Numbered from the stretch's first letter, positions 1-7,686 are shown. The stretch is DNA of 47,820 nucleotides from Chloroflexota bacterium (GCA_025355955.1 JANXYP010000069.1:1-47820); one strand, 5' to 3'. Program-made: numbers and translations. The notes: generated from the sequence alone by a model not told the origin.

Positions 1-489
1 CCGCTGGGCAATGCGGTCTTCTACGTGGTACGCACCTTCCTCAACATCATGCGCTCAATCGAGGTGCTGATTATCGCGGTCATCTTTGCCGCGACGGTGG
101 GGGTGGGACCGTTCGCCGGTTTGTTGGCGCTCACGGTTCACTCCATCGCTAGCCTTGCCAAGCTCTACTCCGAGGCGATCGAGGGGATTGACCCAGGACC
201 CGGCGAAGCGATTCGCACCACTGGCGCGAACCCCATCCAGGTGGCTCGCTTTGCAATCGTGCCGCAGGTCATCCCTGCCTTCATCTCCTTTACCCTGTAT
301 CGCTGGGATGTGAATGTGCGGATGGCGACTATCGTCGGCTTTGTGGGTGGCGGCGGAGTCGGCTTTCTACTCAACTCCTACGCAGGCAACCTGCAATGGG
401 CGCAGGCGGGTACGGTAATCTGGGCGATCGCCATCGTGGTCATCATGCTCGACTTCGCCAGTTCGAAGATCCGCCAGGTGCTGGTTTGA
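1..489 (+). CDS. phnE: Phosphonate-type ABC transporter permease, 3' part (PhnE family)
   Basis: This is the C-terminal ~162 residues of a binding-protein-dependent transport permease; the reading frame is open from base 1, so the true start lies upstream of the window. Several hydrophobic membrane segments are visible. The cytoplasmic EAA loop reads EAIRTTGANPIQVARFAIVPQ, which couples the permease to its ATPase. The run after it (GFVGGGGVGFLLNSYAG) and the ending SSKIRQVLV are typical of PhnE, the inner-membrane subunit of the phosphonate/phosphite/phosphate-ester importer PhnCDE. The cognate ATPase and binding protein would be expected to the left. Substrate specificity cannot be read from the permease alone. 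A GC-rich imperfect hairpin (491-510) directly follows the stop but has no T-run. Confidence 0.85.
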   Translation, partial: PLGNAVFYVVRTFLNIMRSIEVLIIAVIFAATVGVGPFAGLLALTVHSIASLAKLYSEAIEGIDPGPGEAIRTTGANPIQVARFAIVPQVIPAFISFTLYRWDVNVRMATIVGFVGGGGVGFLLNSYAGNLQWAQAGTVIWAIAIVVIMLDFASSKIRQVLV

Positions 490-526
490 TGCGGGCAGCT
501 TCCCTGCCGCCATGACGATCAACCTT

Positions 527-556
527 TGAACCATCACTCCCGCATTGGACTATAAT
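527..556 (+). promoter_or_regulatory. Predicted sigma70-type promoter
   Basis: A -35 box TTGAAC (527-532) is separated by 18 bp from a perfect -10 box TATAAT (551-556). It lies about 40 bp upstream of the start codon at 594 and just after the end of the phnE-like gene, so the next gene probably has its own promoter. Confidence 0.6.
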
Positions 557-593
557 ATAGTAACCGCTTTATGTAATGAGAAGGATGGTAAGG

Positions 594-1064
594 ATGGATG
601 AGCGCGAAACCCGCCCGCTGATCAAGCTGATCGAAGAGAACCGTGACGAACTGGTGTGCCGCATGATTGAGGTAAACACGCCTGCGCCGCTTAGGGAGAG
701 CATGGGGCCGGAGCAAGTTGCTACCGCCATCGGCAACATGAACCGTGTCCTCGACAGCGTGGTAACCTGGCTGGGGGATTACGCAGTTCAACAGGAAGGA
801 ATGCTGGTCGCCCTCGATTACACCCTTGCGCCGGATGGGCAGACTACGCCGGAAGTGGCTATGAAGCGCATTGACCGCACGATGCAGGTTATTGCCAACT
901 TCGCTGGCGAACGCTTCGGCCTGGGTATCCAGCGCATCCGTGCCGAGCAGCAGCTGCAATCGGCGGCGGCGCTGGCGCGGCTGGTAGTCGCGGGCGAGGT
1001 GTTGAAGCGCACAAATCAGCGCGGCAGCGGGTCGACTTCTCGCCGTGAACCCAGGGTGGGGTAA
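594..1064 (+). CDS. Uncharacterised small helical protein
   Basis: A 156-residue soluble protein with no signal peptide or membrane segment; I do not recognise the family. It is charged and predominantly helical-looking (IEENRDELVCRMIEVN, VDRTMQVIANFAGERF-type amphipathic stretches) and ends in a basic, disordered tail (SGSTSRREPRVG). The start at 594 is chosen because AGAAGG (579-584) sits 9 bases upstream; in-frame ATGs at 576 and 585 overlap that Shine-Dalgarno sequence. A strong promoter precedes it and a hairpin follows, which suggests a single-gene transcript. The overall look recalls the helical N-terminal sensor parts of bacterial stress-regulator proteins, but no defining motif is present, so no function is claimed. 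Confidence 0.6.
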   Translation: MDERETRPLIKLIEENRDELVCRMIEVNTPAPLRESMGPEQVATAIGNMNRVLDSVVTWLGDYAVQQEGMLVALDYTLAPDGQTTPEVAMKRIDRTMQVIANFAGERFGLGIQRIRAEQQLQSAAALARLVVAGEVLKRTNQRGSGSTSRREPRVG

Positions 1065-1114
1065 GGCAGGCAGTCGCCTTAGCCCGCCAGTGAAATTGGA
1101 TAACTAAAGCCCCG

Positions 1115-1140
1115 CCCTCACTCCTGCAAGGTAGTGAGGG
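1115..1140 (+). terminator. Strong hairpin after the small helical gene
   Basis: CCCTCACT (1115-1122) pairs perfectly with AGTGAGGG (1133-1140). Inside the loop CCT/AGG can extend the stem, and an outer AGCCCC (1108-1113) can pair with GGGGCT (1157-1162). No T-run follows, so it may end or protect the upstream transcript rather than act as a classical intrinsic terminator. Confidence 0.4.
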
Positions 1141-1171
1141 TGCTGCTTATTAGACTGGGGCTATCCGGGGT

Positions 1172-1256
1172 GTGCATCACGTTTTTGCAGAGCAAGCATT
1201 CCGTAGAGGCGAACTGTTGTTCGCCCTGGTTGGGTATGCAAAAACGTGACGCGCAC
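1172..1256. repeat. 85-bp nested inverted repeat upstream of queF
   Basis: The left arm GTGCATCACGTTTTTGCA (1172-1189) is matched by an almost perfect complement at 1237-1256, with only a 2-base difference. The 47-base interior contains a second hairpin, GGCGAAC (1208-1214) / GTTCGCC (1219-1225). The inner hairpin resembles the core of the family A elements found elsewhere in the window. It may be a mobile palindromic element or a cis-acting structure; nothing about it matches a preQ1 riboswitch. Confidence 0.6.
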
Positions 1257-1298
1257 CACGCGGTTCGAGATAACTGGCATAGGTGCGCGCCTTTGGCG

Positions 1299-1304
1299 TA
1301 TAAT
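1299..1304 (+). promoter_or_regulatory. Candidate -10 box for the queFCDE operon
   Basis: TATAAT lies 41 bp upstream of the queF start. The best -35 candidate (TGGCAT, 1275-1280, spacer 18) is weak. The queF Shine-Dalgarno AGGAAAGGAG follows at about 1328-1337. Confidence 0.4.
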
Positions 1305-1345
1305 GGGGTTCGCAGTCGTGCCAATGCAGGAAAGGAGACCACTAT

Positions 1346-1783
1346 ATGGCTACTGAAACCCAGGCGCAGGAGGCGAACGGCAGTACCCCATCCGCCCAAT
1401 TCGAGATATTGGGCCACCACGTCCGCCATCCGCAGCGCAAACTTGAGACCTTCCCTACCCCCACCCATGTGACGCGGGTAGCGCTGAAGAGTGCGGAGCT
1501 AACCAGCCTCTGCCCCATCACCGGCCAGCCCGATTTTTCCACCGTGGACATCAGCTTCGCGCCAGATCAGCTCTGCCTGGAATCCAAGAGCCTCAAGCTC
1601 TACCTGTGGAGCTATCGCAACGAGGGCGCGTTCTGCGAGGCGCTGGCCGCGCAAATTGCCCAGGATGTGTTCGACGCGCTGCAACCGCACTGGTGTACCG
1701 TGATTATAAATCAGGCGGTGCGTGGCGGCATTGCCATCGAAGCGGAGGCCACCGTGCGCCGCCAGCAGGGAGAGGCGCAATGA
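1346..1783 (+). CDS. queF: NADPH-dependent 7-cyano-7-deazaguanine reductase QueF
   Basis: QueF reduces the nitrile preQ0 to the amine preQ1 with two NADPH, the last free-base step before insertion into tRNA for queuosine. The 145-residue length fits the short unimodal (YkvM-like) type. The thioimide-forming cysteine is Cys56 in the SLCPITGQPDF context with Asp63 nearby. The signature ESKSLKLYLWSYRNEGAFCE spans residues 79-98; Glu/Ser at its start bind substrate. The start is set by AGGAAAGGAG about 9 bases upstream. Its stop overlaps the queC start (ATGA), so the two are translationally coupled. It is the first gene of queF-queC-queD-queE. The preQ1-to-tRNA steps (tgt, queA, queG/queH) and GTP cyclohydrolase are not in this window. 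Confidence 0.95.
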   Translation: MATETQAQEANGSTPSAQFEILGHHVRHPQRKLETFPTPTHVTRVALKSAELTSLCPITGQPDFSTVDISFAPDQLCLESKSLKLYLWSYRNEGAFCEALAAQIAQDVFDALQPHWCTVIINQAVRGGIAIEAEATVRRQQGEAQ

Positions 1784-2457
1784 GTGAGAATGATGCCGTC
1801 GCGGTAGTCAGTGGAGGGATGGACTCGACCACCATGTTGCACTATCTAGTGAAGAAGCAAGGGCTGCATCCCGCGCTAATCACCTTCGCCTATGGGCAGC
1901 GCCACGCCCGCGAGATTGACAGCGCCCGCGCCCAGGCGGCGATACTTGGCCTGGACGTGCCAATGCTGTTCGACCTCACCCCGTTCCAGGCAGCGTTTGC
2001 CGCCTCCGCGCTGACCGATGCCAGCCGCGAAATACCAGATGCAAGCGAGGTAGCGGGCGACCCGCAGCCCGCCACCTATGTGCCATTTCGCAACCTCATC
2101 TTCCTCACCCTGGCCGCCGCCTACGCCGAGTCGCATGGTGCTAGCGCGGTGTACTACGGCGCACAGCGGCACGACCTGTACGGCTACTGGGACACCACGC
2201 CCGACTTCCTGACGAGGGTAAATCACGTCTATGCGCTGAACCGCAAGAGTGCGATCAGCATTGAAGCGCCCTTCGTCAACTACAGCAAGGCCGACATTCT
2301 GCGCCTGGGATTCGAGATGGGAGTGGATTACGCCCAGACCTGGAGTTGCTATCATGGCGGCACTGTGGCCTGTGGCACCTGCCCCACCTGCGCCGAGCGG
2401 CTCAAGGCTTTCGCTGAGGTGGGCGTGGCCGACCCGCTGCCCTATGCCACGAACTAG
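1780..2457 (+). CDS. queC: 7-cyano-7-deazaguanine synthase QueC
   Basis: QueC converts 7-carboxy-7-deazaguanine plus ammonia to preQ0 using ATP. The 225-residue protein opens with the PP-loop SGGMDSTT (residues 11-18) typical of adenylating N-type ATP pyrophosphatases. The C-terminus has the structural zinc site: Cys190, Cys198, Cys201 and Cys204 in WSCYHGG-x3-CGTCPTCAER. The start overlaps the queF stop in ATGA; a longer open frame upstream merely overlaps queF. All catalytic and zinc residues appear present. A 95-bp gap containing a family D palindrome separates it from queD. Confidence 0.95.
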   Translation: MSENDAVAVVSGGMDSTTMLHYLVKKQGLHPALITFAYGQRHAREIDSARAQAAILGLDVPMLFDLTPFQAAFAASALTDASREIPDASEVAGDPQPATYVPFRNLIFLTLAAAYAESHGASAVYYGAQRHDLYGYWDTTPDFLTRVNHVYALNRKSAISIEAPFVNYSKADILRLGFEMGVDYAQTWSCYHGGTVACGTCPTCAERLKAFAEVGVADPLPYATN

Positions 2458-2467
2458 GGATTGAACG

Positions 2468-2499
2468 CCCACCCCTAGCCCCTCCCGATGAGAGGGGAA
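2468..2499. repeat. Family D palindrome between queC and queD
   Basis: CCCACCCCTAGCCCCTCCC followed by a short loop and GAGAGGGG matches the family D layout seen at about a dozen other places. It sits inside the operon, and the queD Shine-Dalgarno follows downstream of it. Confidence 0.6.
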
Positions 2500-2552
2500 T
2501 AGCCTCGGCCCCTTCCACTCAGGAGGAAAGTGAGAGACTTTCAAGGAGCGCA

Positions 2553-2954
2553 ATGATCAACGAAGGCACCTACACTATTGCCAAGCAATTCGAGTTCTCT
2601 GCCGCGCACCATCTCGACGGGCTGGGCGAGGGCCATCCCTGCGCCCGTAACCACGGCCATAACTACGTGGTGGAGGTGACGCTGGCAGCAGCCGAGCTAG
2701 ACCAGCGCGGCTTCATCAAGGATTATGGCGAACTGGCCCCGATCAAGGAGTACCTCAACCAGAACCTCGACCACCGCGATTTGAACGAAGTGTTGAGCTT
2801 TCAGCCGTCGGCGGAGAACCTGGCTCGCTACCTGTTCGAGTTGTGGCGGGCGGAGTTTCCCCAGCTTGTGCTGGTGCGCGTGTCGGAGACGGCCCGCACC
2901 TGGGCCAGCTATGGCCTGGCACTTACCACCTGGCTTGCGATGAGCGGGCGATGA
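2553..2954 (+). CDS. queD: 6-carboxy-5,6,7,8-tetrahydropterin synthase QueD
   Basis: QueD turns 7,8-dihydroneopterin triphosphate into 6-carboxytetrahydropterin, the substrate of QueE. The 133-residue protein is of normal length. The N-terminal FSAAHHL (residues 15-21) and the C-ARN-HGHNY stretch (Cys30, His34, His36) provide the zinc histidines and catalytic cysteine of the PTPS/QueD fold. The later LDHRDLNE and RVSET segments carry the acidic residues that anchor the pterin. The stop overlaps the next start (ATGA), coupling it to queE. Confidence 0.93.
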   Translation: MINEGTYTIAKQFEFSAAHHLDGLGEGHPCARNHGHNYVVEVTLAAAELDQRGFIKDYGELAPIKEYLNQNLDHRDLNEVLSFQPSAENLARYLFELWRAEFPQLVLVRVSETARTWASYGLALTTWLAMSGR

Positions 2955-3670
2955 GCCAAACTTATTTGGTAAACGACATATACGCCTCGGTGCAGGGCGA
3001 AGGAGCGATGACTGGCGTGCCGATGGCGCTGCTGCGGCTGCACGGCTGCCCGGTGGGTTGCCCCTTCTGCGACACCAAAGAGACCTGGCTGGTGCGCGAT
3101 GAGGACGAGCGGGCGAGGATAGCCGATGCCCTGGGCGCGAACTCGTTGTACGCAGTGATGAGCGCAGCGCAGATTAGTGAGTACATTGCCACTAAATATG
3201 GGCGACATAACCCTGAAGAACGTACCCATATCATAACCCGGCAAAGCGGCCCGCTTTGGGTACTGATCACGGGCGGGGAACCGGGGCTGCAGCCGCTAGG
3301 GGAGCTAGTCCATGTGTTGCACGCAGCTGGCTACCAGGCGGCGGTGGAGACTAGCGGCACGGCGGACGGGGTGCTGGAAGCAGGGCTGGACTGGGTGTGC
3401 GTCAGTCCCAAGATGGGGATGCCGGGCGGGCGGCTGGTACTGCCTGAAGTGGTTGCCATTGCCGACGAACTCAAAATGGTGATCGGCAAGGAGAGCGACT
3501 TTGCCAGGCTGGAACAACTGTTGGCCGCCTCAAGCTTGAAGCCGGGGGCGGTGATTTCGCTGCAGCCAGTCAGCCAATCACCCGCCGCGACGCGGTTGTG
3601 CATGGACAAGGCGCTGCAAACTGGCTGGCGGCTGTCAGTGCAGGTGCATAAGTATCTGAACATCAAGTAG
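2951..3670 (+). CDS. queE: 7-carboxy-7-deazaguanine synthase QueE (radical SAM)
   Basis: QueE contracts 6-carboxytetrahydropterin to 7-carboxy-7-deazaguanine with S-adenosylmethionine and Mg2+. In the 239-residue protein the iron-sulfur cluster cysteines are Cys33, Cys37 and Cys40 (CPVGCPFC, CX3CX2C), followed by DTKETW. The substrate-side glycine motif SVQGEG is at residues 13-18, and ITGGEPGLQ gives the SAM-binding GGE motif. The start at 2951 overlaps the queD stop; a longer upstream frame lies entirely within queD. It completes the GTP-to-preQ1 branch apart from the first cyclohydrolase step. Confidence 0.95.
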   Translation: MSQTYLVNDIYASVQGEGAMTGVPMALLRLHGCPVGCPFCDTKETWLVRDEDERARIADALGANSLYAVMSAAQISEYIATKYGRHNPEERTHIITRQSGPLWVLITGGEPGLQPLGELVHVLHAAGYQAAVETSGTADGVLEAGLDWVCVSPKMGMPGGRLVLPEVVAIADELKMVIGKESDFARLEQLLAASSLKPGAVISLQPVSQSPAATRLCMDKALQTGWRLSVQVHKYLNIK

Positions 3671-4170
3671 GCCCAACCGAACTAACCATCAAGCGTCACG
3701 AGATTGCCAACATTGTTTACATGGCCAGCATCACCGCGAAGAGGGACGCAGCCGGTTCGTAGGTAGATTGTAACACCATGTAGCTTTGGTGATAATGTAA
3801 ATTGGGCCAGGGCGAACAACGGTTCGCCCCTATAGAATTACATCATCTCCACGGCTAATTGGTATGAATTGAGGCGATGCCAGTGCGTTGCGCCTTGTGA
3901 TTTTACCAGGATTTTCCCGCATAGCTTTGGTGATAGTGTAAATTGGGCCAGGGTGAACAACGGTTCGCCCCTACAGAAGTACATCATCTCGGTGGCTAAT
4001 TGGTATAAATTGGGGCAATGCCAGTGCGTTGCGCCCTTTGATTTAACGTAGATTTTACCCGCTTTTTGCGCTCACTTAATTCGTATGGGTTATAGTGAAA
4101 GCAGATGAGTTACAGGGGCGAACTACGGCTCGCCCCTATGGATTTTTGACATTCAAATAAGGAGTTTAAG
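3671..4170. repeat. Repeat-filled intergenic region with a tandem 141-bp duplication
   Basis: Two direct copies of about 141 bp lie head to tail (3781-3921 and 3922-4062). Each holds a left-degenerate family A element (GGGCCAGGGYGAACAACGGTTCGCCCCTA core, right end GGCTAATTGGTAT) plus about 60 bp of shared flank (CAGTGCGTTGCGCC...). A third isolated core palindrome, GGGGCGAACTACGGCTCGCCCC, is at 4115-4136. No coding region is credible here. The phosphoesterase Shine-Dalgarno AAGGAG is at the right edge. Confidence 0.8.
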
Positions 4171-5685
4171 ATGAACATACCTCGCCGCTGGTCGCGCCTG
4201 ATGGCGCTACTGCTGATTGGCATCAGCGTGGCTGCTTGCGACACGTCTGCAAGCAACCCTACCCCTACCCCTGGCTCGTCCGCCCCTACCATCGCTGCAT
4301 CAAACGGCGCAACCCCTACTATCGTCGTCGTCAACCCGACTGCTACCACCGTTAGCGCCGCCAACCCGACTGCCACCACCGTTAGCGTCGTCAATCCGAT
4401 TGCCCCTACCGCTGCTGTACCAGCCACTATTGCCGCCAACACTACGGTGGTTATGCCTGCTGGCCTCGACAAGATCAAGCACTTCGTATTCATCATGCAG
4501 GAGAACCGCAGTTTCGACTCCTATTTTGGCACCTATCCGGGTGCCGACGGTATTCCCGCTGGCGTATGCGTGCCTGACCCACACGGAGGCTGCGTCAAAC
4601 CCTACCACGATACCAACAATGTCGATCGCGGCGGGCCGCACAACTGGAACAACGCTCAGGCTGACATCAACGGTGGCAAGATGGATGGCTTCATCGCCCA
4701 ATCCTACGGTGGCAAGGTGGCTAAGAACGGCAAAGCGCCCTGCGCCCCGCCCGCGCCGGAATGTACCCCCGGCAAGAACCCGCTCGACGTGATGGGCTGG
4801 CACGATTACCAGGAGATCCCCAACTATTGGAACTACGCCAACCAGTACGTGCTGCAGGACAAGATGTTCGAGTCGATCGCCTCCTACAGCCTGCCCGCCC
4901 ACCTCTATATGCTAGCCGCGCAGAGCGGCGGCTACATCGGCAGCGGCCAGCCCAAGCCGACTAGCTACGACTTCCCCGAAATCACCGAGCTGCTTACCAG
5001 CGGCAAGATTGATTGGAAGTATTACGTTACCTCCGGCACCCAGCCCGACACTCAGGATGGTGAGGTGGTTGGCTCCCTGCCTCAGCAACAGCAGGATCCC
5101 GACAAGTACACGCTATGGAATCCGCTGCCCGCTTTCCCCAAGGTGCAGAACGACCCCGCCCAGCGTAGCCGCCTGGTGGACACCGCGCAGTTCTATACCG
5201 ATGCCAAGAACGGCACATTGCCGCAGATCAGCTGGGTTATCCCCAGCGGCAAGGTCAGCGAACATCCGCCAGCGGGCGTGCAAGAGGGGATGGCCTACGT
5301 CACCGGCCTGGTCAATGCCGCGATGCAGGGGCCGGACTGGAGTAGCACCGCCATCTTCATCAGTTGGGACGACTGGGGTGGTTTCTACGACCATGTTAAC
5401 CCGCCCCAGGTCGATAAGTATGGCTACGGCATCCGTGTGCCAGGGTTGGTGATCAGCCCCTATGCCAAGCAGAATGTGGTCGACCACACTACCTACTCGT
5501 TTGAGTCCTGGCTACGCATCGTCGAGGAGCGCTATGGCGTGGCCTCGATGACTGCCCGCGACACTAATGCTGCTGATATGCTGCCCGCCTTCGACTTTAC
5601 CCAGCAGCCTCGTCCGTCGTTCGTCCTCTCCGCCACTACACAAGGATCAGCTTACCCGCAGCCGCTGCAAACGATTAGCCACTAG
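4171..5685 (+). CDS. Secreted lipoprotein phosphoesterase (phospholipase C / acid phosphatase family)
   Basis: A 504-residue member of the alkaline-phosphatase-like phosphoesterase family that includes bacterial phospholipases C and acid phosphatase AcpA. The N-terminus has a basic start, a hydrophobic stretch and a lipobox ending VAAC (Cys at about residue 23), so it should be anchored at the outer face of the membrane. A Thr/Pro/Ala-rich linker with imperfect NPTATTVS repeats spans about residues 27-85. Catalytic-domain motifs follow: [20 protein letters not shown] (nucleophile/metal region), [18 protein letters not shown], and [11 protein letters not shown] near residue 410. Substrate could be phospholipids or phosphate esters; with a phosphonate-type transporter nearby, phosphate scavenging is plausible but inferred. 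AAGGAG precedes the ATG at good spacing. Confidence 0.85.
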   Translation: MNIPRRWSRLMALLLIGISVAACDTSASNPTPTPGSSAPTIAASNGATPTIVVVNPTATTVSAANPTATTVSVVNPIAPTAAVPATIAANTTVVMPAGLDKIKHFVFIMQENRSFDSYFGTYPGADGIPAGVCVPDPHGGCVKPYHDTNNVDRGGPHNWNNAQADINGGKMDGFIAQSYGGKVAKNGKAPCAPPAPECTPGKNPLDVMGWHDYQEIPNYWNYANQYVLQDKMFESIASYSLPAHLYMLAAQSGGYIGSGQPKPTSYDFPEITELLTSGKIDWKYYVTSGTQPDTQDGEVVGSLPQQQQDPDKYTLWNPLPAFPKVQNDPAQRSRLVDTAQFYTDAKNGTLPQISWVIPSGKVSEHPPAGVQEGMAYVTGLVNAAMQGPDWSSTAIFISWDDWGGFYDHVNPPQVDKYGYGIRVPGLVISPYAKQNVVDHTTYSFESWLRIVEERYGVASMTARDTNAADMLPAFDFTQQPRPSFVLSATTQGSAYPQPLQTISH

Positions 5686-5700
5686 CGTTTCCCCGAGATC

Positions 5701-5738
5701 AGCAAGGCAGGCTACGCTACTGGGCCGCCTGTCTTGCT
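5701..5738 (+). terminator. Probable terminator hairpin after the phosphoesterase
   Basis: AGCAAGGCAGGC (5701-5712) pairs with GCCTGTCTTGCT (5727-5738) through 12 bp with one G-U. It begins 15 bp after the stop. There is no clear T-run. Confidence 0.45.
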
Positions 5739-5762
5739 GAACTGCCCCGCTCCTCTATGTTA

Positions 5763-5854
5763 AACCAATTACGTTTGGTGATAGTGTAAATTGAGCCAGG
5801 GCGAACAACGGTTCGCCCCCACAGAAATTATCGCATTGCCTCGGCTACTTGGTA
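5763..5854. mobile_element. Family A MITE, nearly full length (92 bp)
   Basis: The left end AACCAATTACG and right end CGGCTACTTGGTA are diverged inverted repeats, flanked by TTA on both sides (5760-5762 and 5855-5857). The central palindrome is GGGCGAACAACGGTTCGCCCC. It has the same length as the intact copy at 19235-19326. No transposase is encoded; it must be non-autonomous. Confidence 0.7.
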
Positions 5855-5882
5855 TTACCCCAAAGCCCATCGTATACGATAA

Positions 5883-5925
5883 GCCAAAAGCCTCTCCCCA
5901 GCGGGGAGAGGTTGGTGAGGGGAGA
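5883..5925. repeat. Family D palindrome
   Basis: AAAAGCCTCTCCCC-AG-CGGGGAGAGG followed by TTGGTGAGGGG is the reverse-orientation form of family D. It lies between two family A elements. Confidence 0.6.
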
Positions 5926-5935
5926 ACTTGCCTTA

Positions 5936-5980
5936 TACCAATTAGCTAAGGTGCCACTATAGATTGGGCCAGGGCGAACA
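5936..5980. mobile_element. Left half of a family A MITE
   Basis: The left end TTA|TACCAATTAGCT and the body up to GGGCCAGGGCGAACA match family A; the right half is missing. The sequence switches abruptly to the remains of a coding gene at about 5980. Confidence 0.7.
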
Positions 5981-6042
5981 TCGGCAATCGCCGCGTAGTC
6001 GGCCACCGCTTCGGGTCGGACGATTATCTTGGTACTGTCCAT
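5980..6042 (-). pseudogene. N-terminal remnant of a GNAT-like acetyltransferase gene
   Basis: Reading leftwards from an ATG at 6040-6042, the first ~21 codons give MDSTKIIVRPEAVADYAAIA, the usual opening of GNAT N-acetyltransferases (IRPE..ADYAAIA). The frame then runs straight into the half family A element and onward into repeat sequence. The start lies 4 bp after the cofD stop, so the gene was probably the next gene of that operon before its body was lost. The family assignment rests on a short stretch and is an inference. Confidence 0.6.
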
Positions 6043-6046
6043 AGTG

Positions 6047-6982
6047 TTATGTTCTTATACCTTTCGTGAAGTTCAACACTTCGCCTGCCAGCCGCGCTCG
6101 ATCATCGGCCTCACCCATCACCGTTTGCGTCACCAGCACGCGCATCCCCAACGCTTCGATGGCGGGCTGCAGCTTGGCATCAGCGTGATCAATTACCATG
6201 CCGCGCACCAGTCCAGTATAGAGGCGGGCTACGCCCAGTGCGGATCGCTCGTGGCCCAGCGAACTCAGCATCTCGTCGGCAGGACCCTTCAGCGCCTTGC
6301 CCCCCACGATGGGGCTAACCGCAACAATCGGTACGTGCTGACCCACCTCGACCAGCAACTCGCGCATTCCAACCACCGCTAGAACTGGGCCGATGCTAAC
6401 GATCGGGTTGGAAGGGCAGAAGATGATCGCCTCGGCTTGGCGCAATGCCGCATCCACCTCGGCGGTGAGGTCGGCATTCTCGATGCCGCTGAAGCTGACT
6501 TCCAGTACCCGATCCTGGTGGTGGCGACGCACGAAGTAGTCCTGGAAGCCAAGCCAACCGTCGGGCGTGTTCACCAGGGTGCTGACCGGCTGGTTGCACA
6601 TTGGTAGCAGCCGTGCCTTGATGCCCAGTGCGGCGGCCAAATCCTGCGTCACTGCGGTGAGTGGCTGCCCCGCCCGCAATCGCGTGGTGCGAAGCACATG
6701 GGTCGCCAGGTCGCGGTCGCCAAGGCGAAACCAGGCTTCCTCGCCATACCGACCCAGCATCGCCATGAAACCCCAACTCTCGTCGGCAATGCCCCAGCCA
6801 GTGACGGGGTTGGCGAGGCCCGCCAGCGTGTACATCACCGTGTCCAGGTCGGGGCTGATGTGCAAACCATATAGCTCGAAGTCGTCAGCGGTGTTACCGA
6901 TTACCGTCAAATCGTCGACTACTGCCGCCAACCCCTGCGCCAGCTTTGCACCCCCCACCCCACCTGCCAATGCTACGATCAT
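6047..6982 (-). CDS. cofD: 2-phospho-L-lactate transferase CofD (coenzyme F420 biosynthesis)
   Basis: CofD (FbiA in actinobacteria) transfers a phospholactyl or phosphoenolpyruvyl group to the deazaflavin Fo, giving F420-0 or its dehydro form. The 311-residue protein begins with IVALAGGVGGAKLAQGLA, the diagnostic nucleotide/Fo-binding loop. NTADDFELYGLHISPDLDT follows, with the paired aspartates that bind the metal, and FCPSNPIVSIGPVL comes later. The start at 6982 is chosen because AGAGGAGGAA lies just upstream; a longer frame would extend 20 codons into a family D repeat. It is last of an LLM-FDOR-cofD series on the minus strand. Fo synthase and the glutamate ligase are not in the window. 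Confidence 0.92.
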   Translation of the reverse strand: MIVALAGGVGGAKLAQGLAAVVDDLTVIGNTADDFELYGLHISPDLDTVMYTLAGLANPVTGWGIADESWGFMAMLGRYGEEAWFRLGDRDLATHVLRTTRLRAGQPLTAVTQDLAAALGIKARLLPMCNQPVSTLVNTPDGWLGFQDYFVRRHHQDRVLEVSFSGIENADLTAEVDAALRQAEAIIFCPSNPIVSIGPVLAVVGMRELLVEVGQHVPIVAVSPIVGGKALKGPADEMLSSLGHERSALGVARLYTGLVRGMVIDHADAKLQPAIEALGMRVLVTQTVMGEADDRARLAGEVLNFTKGIRT

Positions 6983-7000
6983 GCGTTCCTCCTCTAAAGG

Positions 7001-7092
7001 CAAAAAGCCCCCGCTGGGGTTGGGTGAGAAATGCTGCACCATACCCCATCACCAGCAACGGATGCAAAAAGCCCCCAGCGGGGGTTGGGGGA
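7001..7092. repeat. Two family D elements between FDOR and cofD
   Basis: AAAAAGCCCCCGCTGGGGTTGGG (7001-7033 region) and AAAAAGCCCCCAGCGGGGGTTGGGG (7064-7092) are near-identical copies. A third, shortened copy (CCCCCTAACCCCAGCTGG) lies at about 7166-7190. Confidence 0.65.
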
Positions 7093-7223
7093 ATGTTGCC
7101 TTACGCAAATGTCGGAGTTTGTGGGTTTGCGTGCCTACCCCCAGCATTATCGCGCTTCGAGATTCCCCCTAACCCCAGCTGGAGGCTTGTTAGTGCCAAC
7201 CCCACTGGGTCTTGATTTGTACC

Positions 7224-7625
7224 TCAGCGCAGGTTTTCGATCACCCGCTCGATGGTCATGCGTAGGGTGATGCGATGCTGCTTGCTGAAGTTCGCCATCA
7301 TCTGCTCCGCCTGTTCAGGTCCGCTATAGCGGGTCGCCAGCCGCTTGATGTCGGCCTGGGCCAACGTCTGATCGTCATCGAGTTCGACCGTGCCAGTGAG
7401 GGTGATGAAGGGATAGCCGTCGATGACACAGAGGCTGATGCGTTTGTCGCGGGCCAGGTAGTCAGCCTTCTTGCGACCTTGCGCGGTGTTCATCATAATC
7501 TGGTCGCCCTGTAGCTCGTACCACATCTGGGTCTGTTGCGGCACACCATCCTTGCCGATAGTTGCCAGTACCGCGTACTTCTTGCCCTCGCTGAGAAAAG
7601 CGCGGGCCTCCTCGCTCATTTGCAT
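7224..7625 (-). CDS. F420/FMN split-barrel oxidoreductase (FDOR-B/PPOX class)
   Basis: A 133-residue single-domain split beta-barrel protein of the pyridoxamine-phosphate-oxidase-like superfamily. The pattern ARAFLSEGKKYAVLATIGKDGVPQQ, then MMNTAQGRKKADYLARDKRISLCVID, is characteristic of the actinobacterial/Chloroflexota group that binds the deazaflavin F420 (FDOR-B). The basic RKK after NTAQG is the usual cofactor-phosphate contact. It lies between cofD and an LLM-type F420 oxidoreductase, which supports an F420 rather than FMN cofactor. The substrate is unknown. The start at 7625 is preceded by GGAGACGGGG; an in-frame ATG two codons later is equally usable. Confidence 0.8.
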   Translation of the reverse strand: MQMSEEARAFLSEGKKYAVLATIGKDGVPQQTQMWYELQGDQIMMNTAQGRKKADYLARDKRISLCVIDGYPFITLTGTVELDDDQTLAQADIKRLATRYSGPEQAEQMMANFSKQHRITLRMTIERVIENLR

Positions 7626-7686
7626 TGTTCCCCGTCTCCTTGTTTAGTCGTAAGCCCAAACAGGGCGGGCAGCCACCCGCCCCTAT

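Noticed and set aside
1257-1345. preQ1 riboswitch upstream of queF
   Set aside because: No short hairpin with the A-rich tail typical of preQ1-I, nor a preQ1-II layout, could be found; only the inverted repeat and a plain promoter-like sequence are present.
4110-4902. Long open frames antisense to the phosphoesterase and similar shadows elsewhere
   Set aside because: They mirror the codon pattern of GC-rich genes on the other strand, have no ribosome binding sites and give low-complexity peptides.
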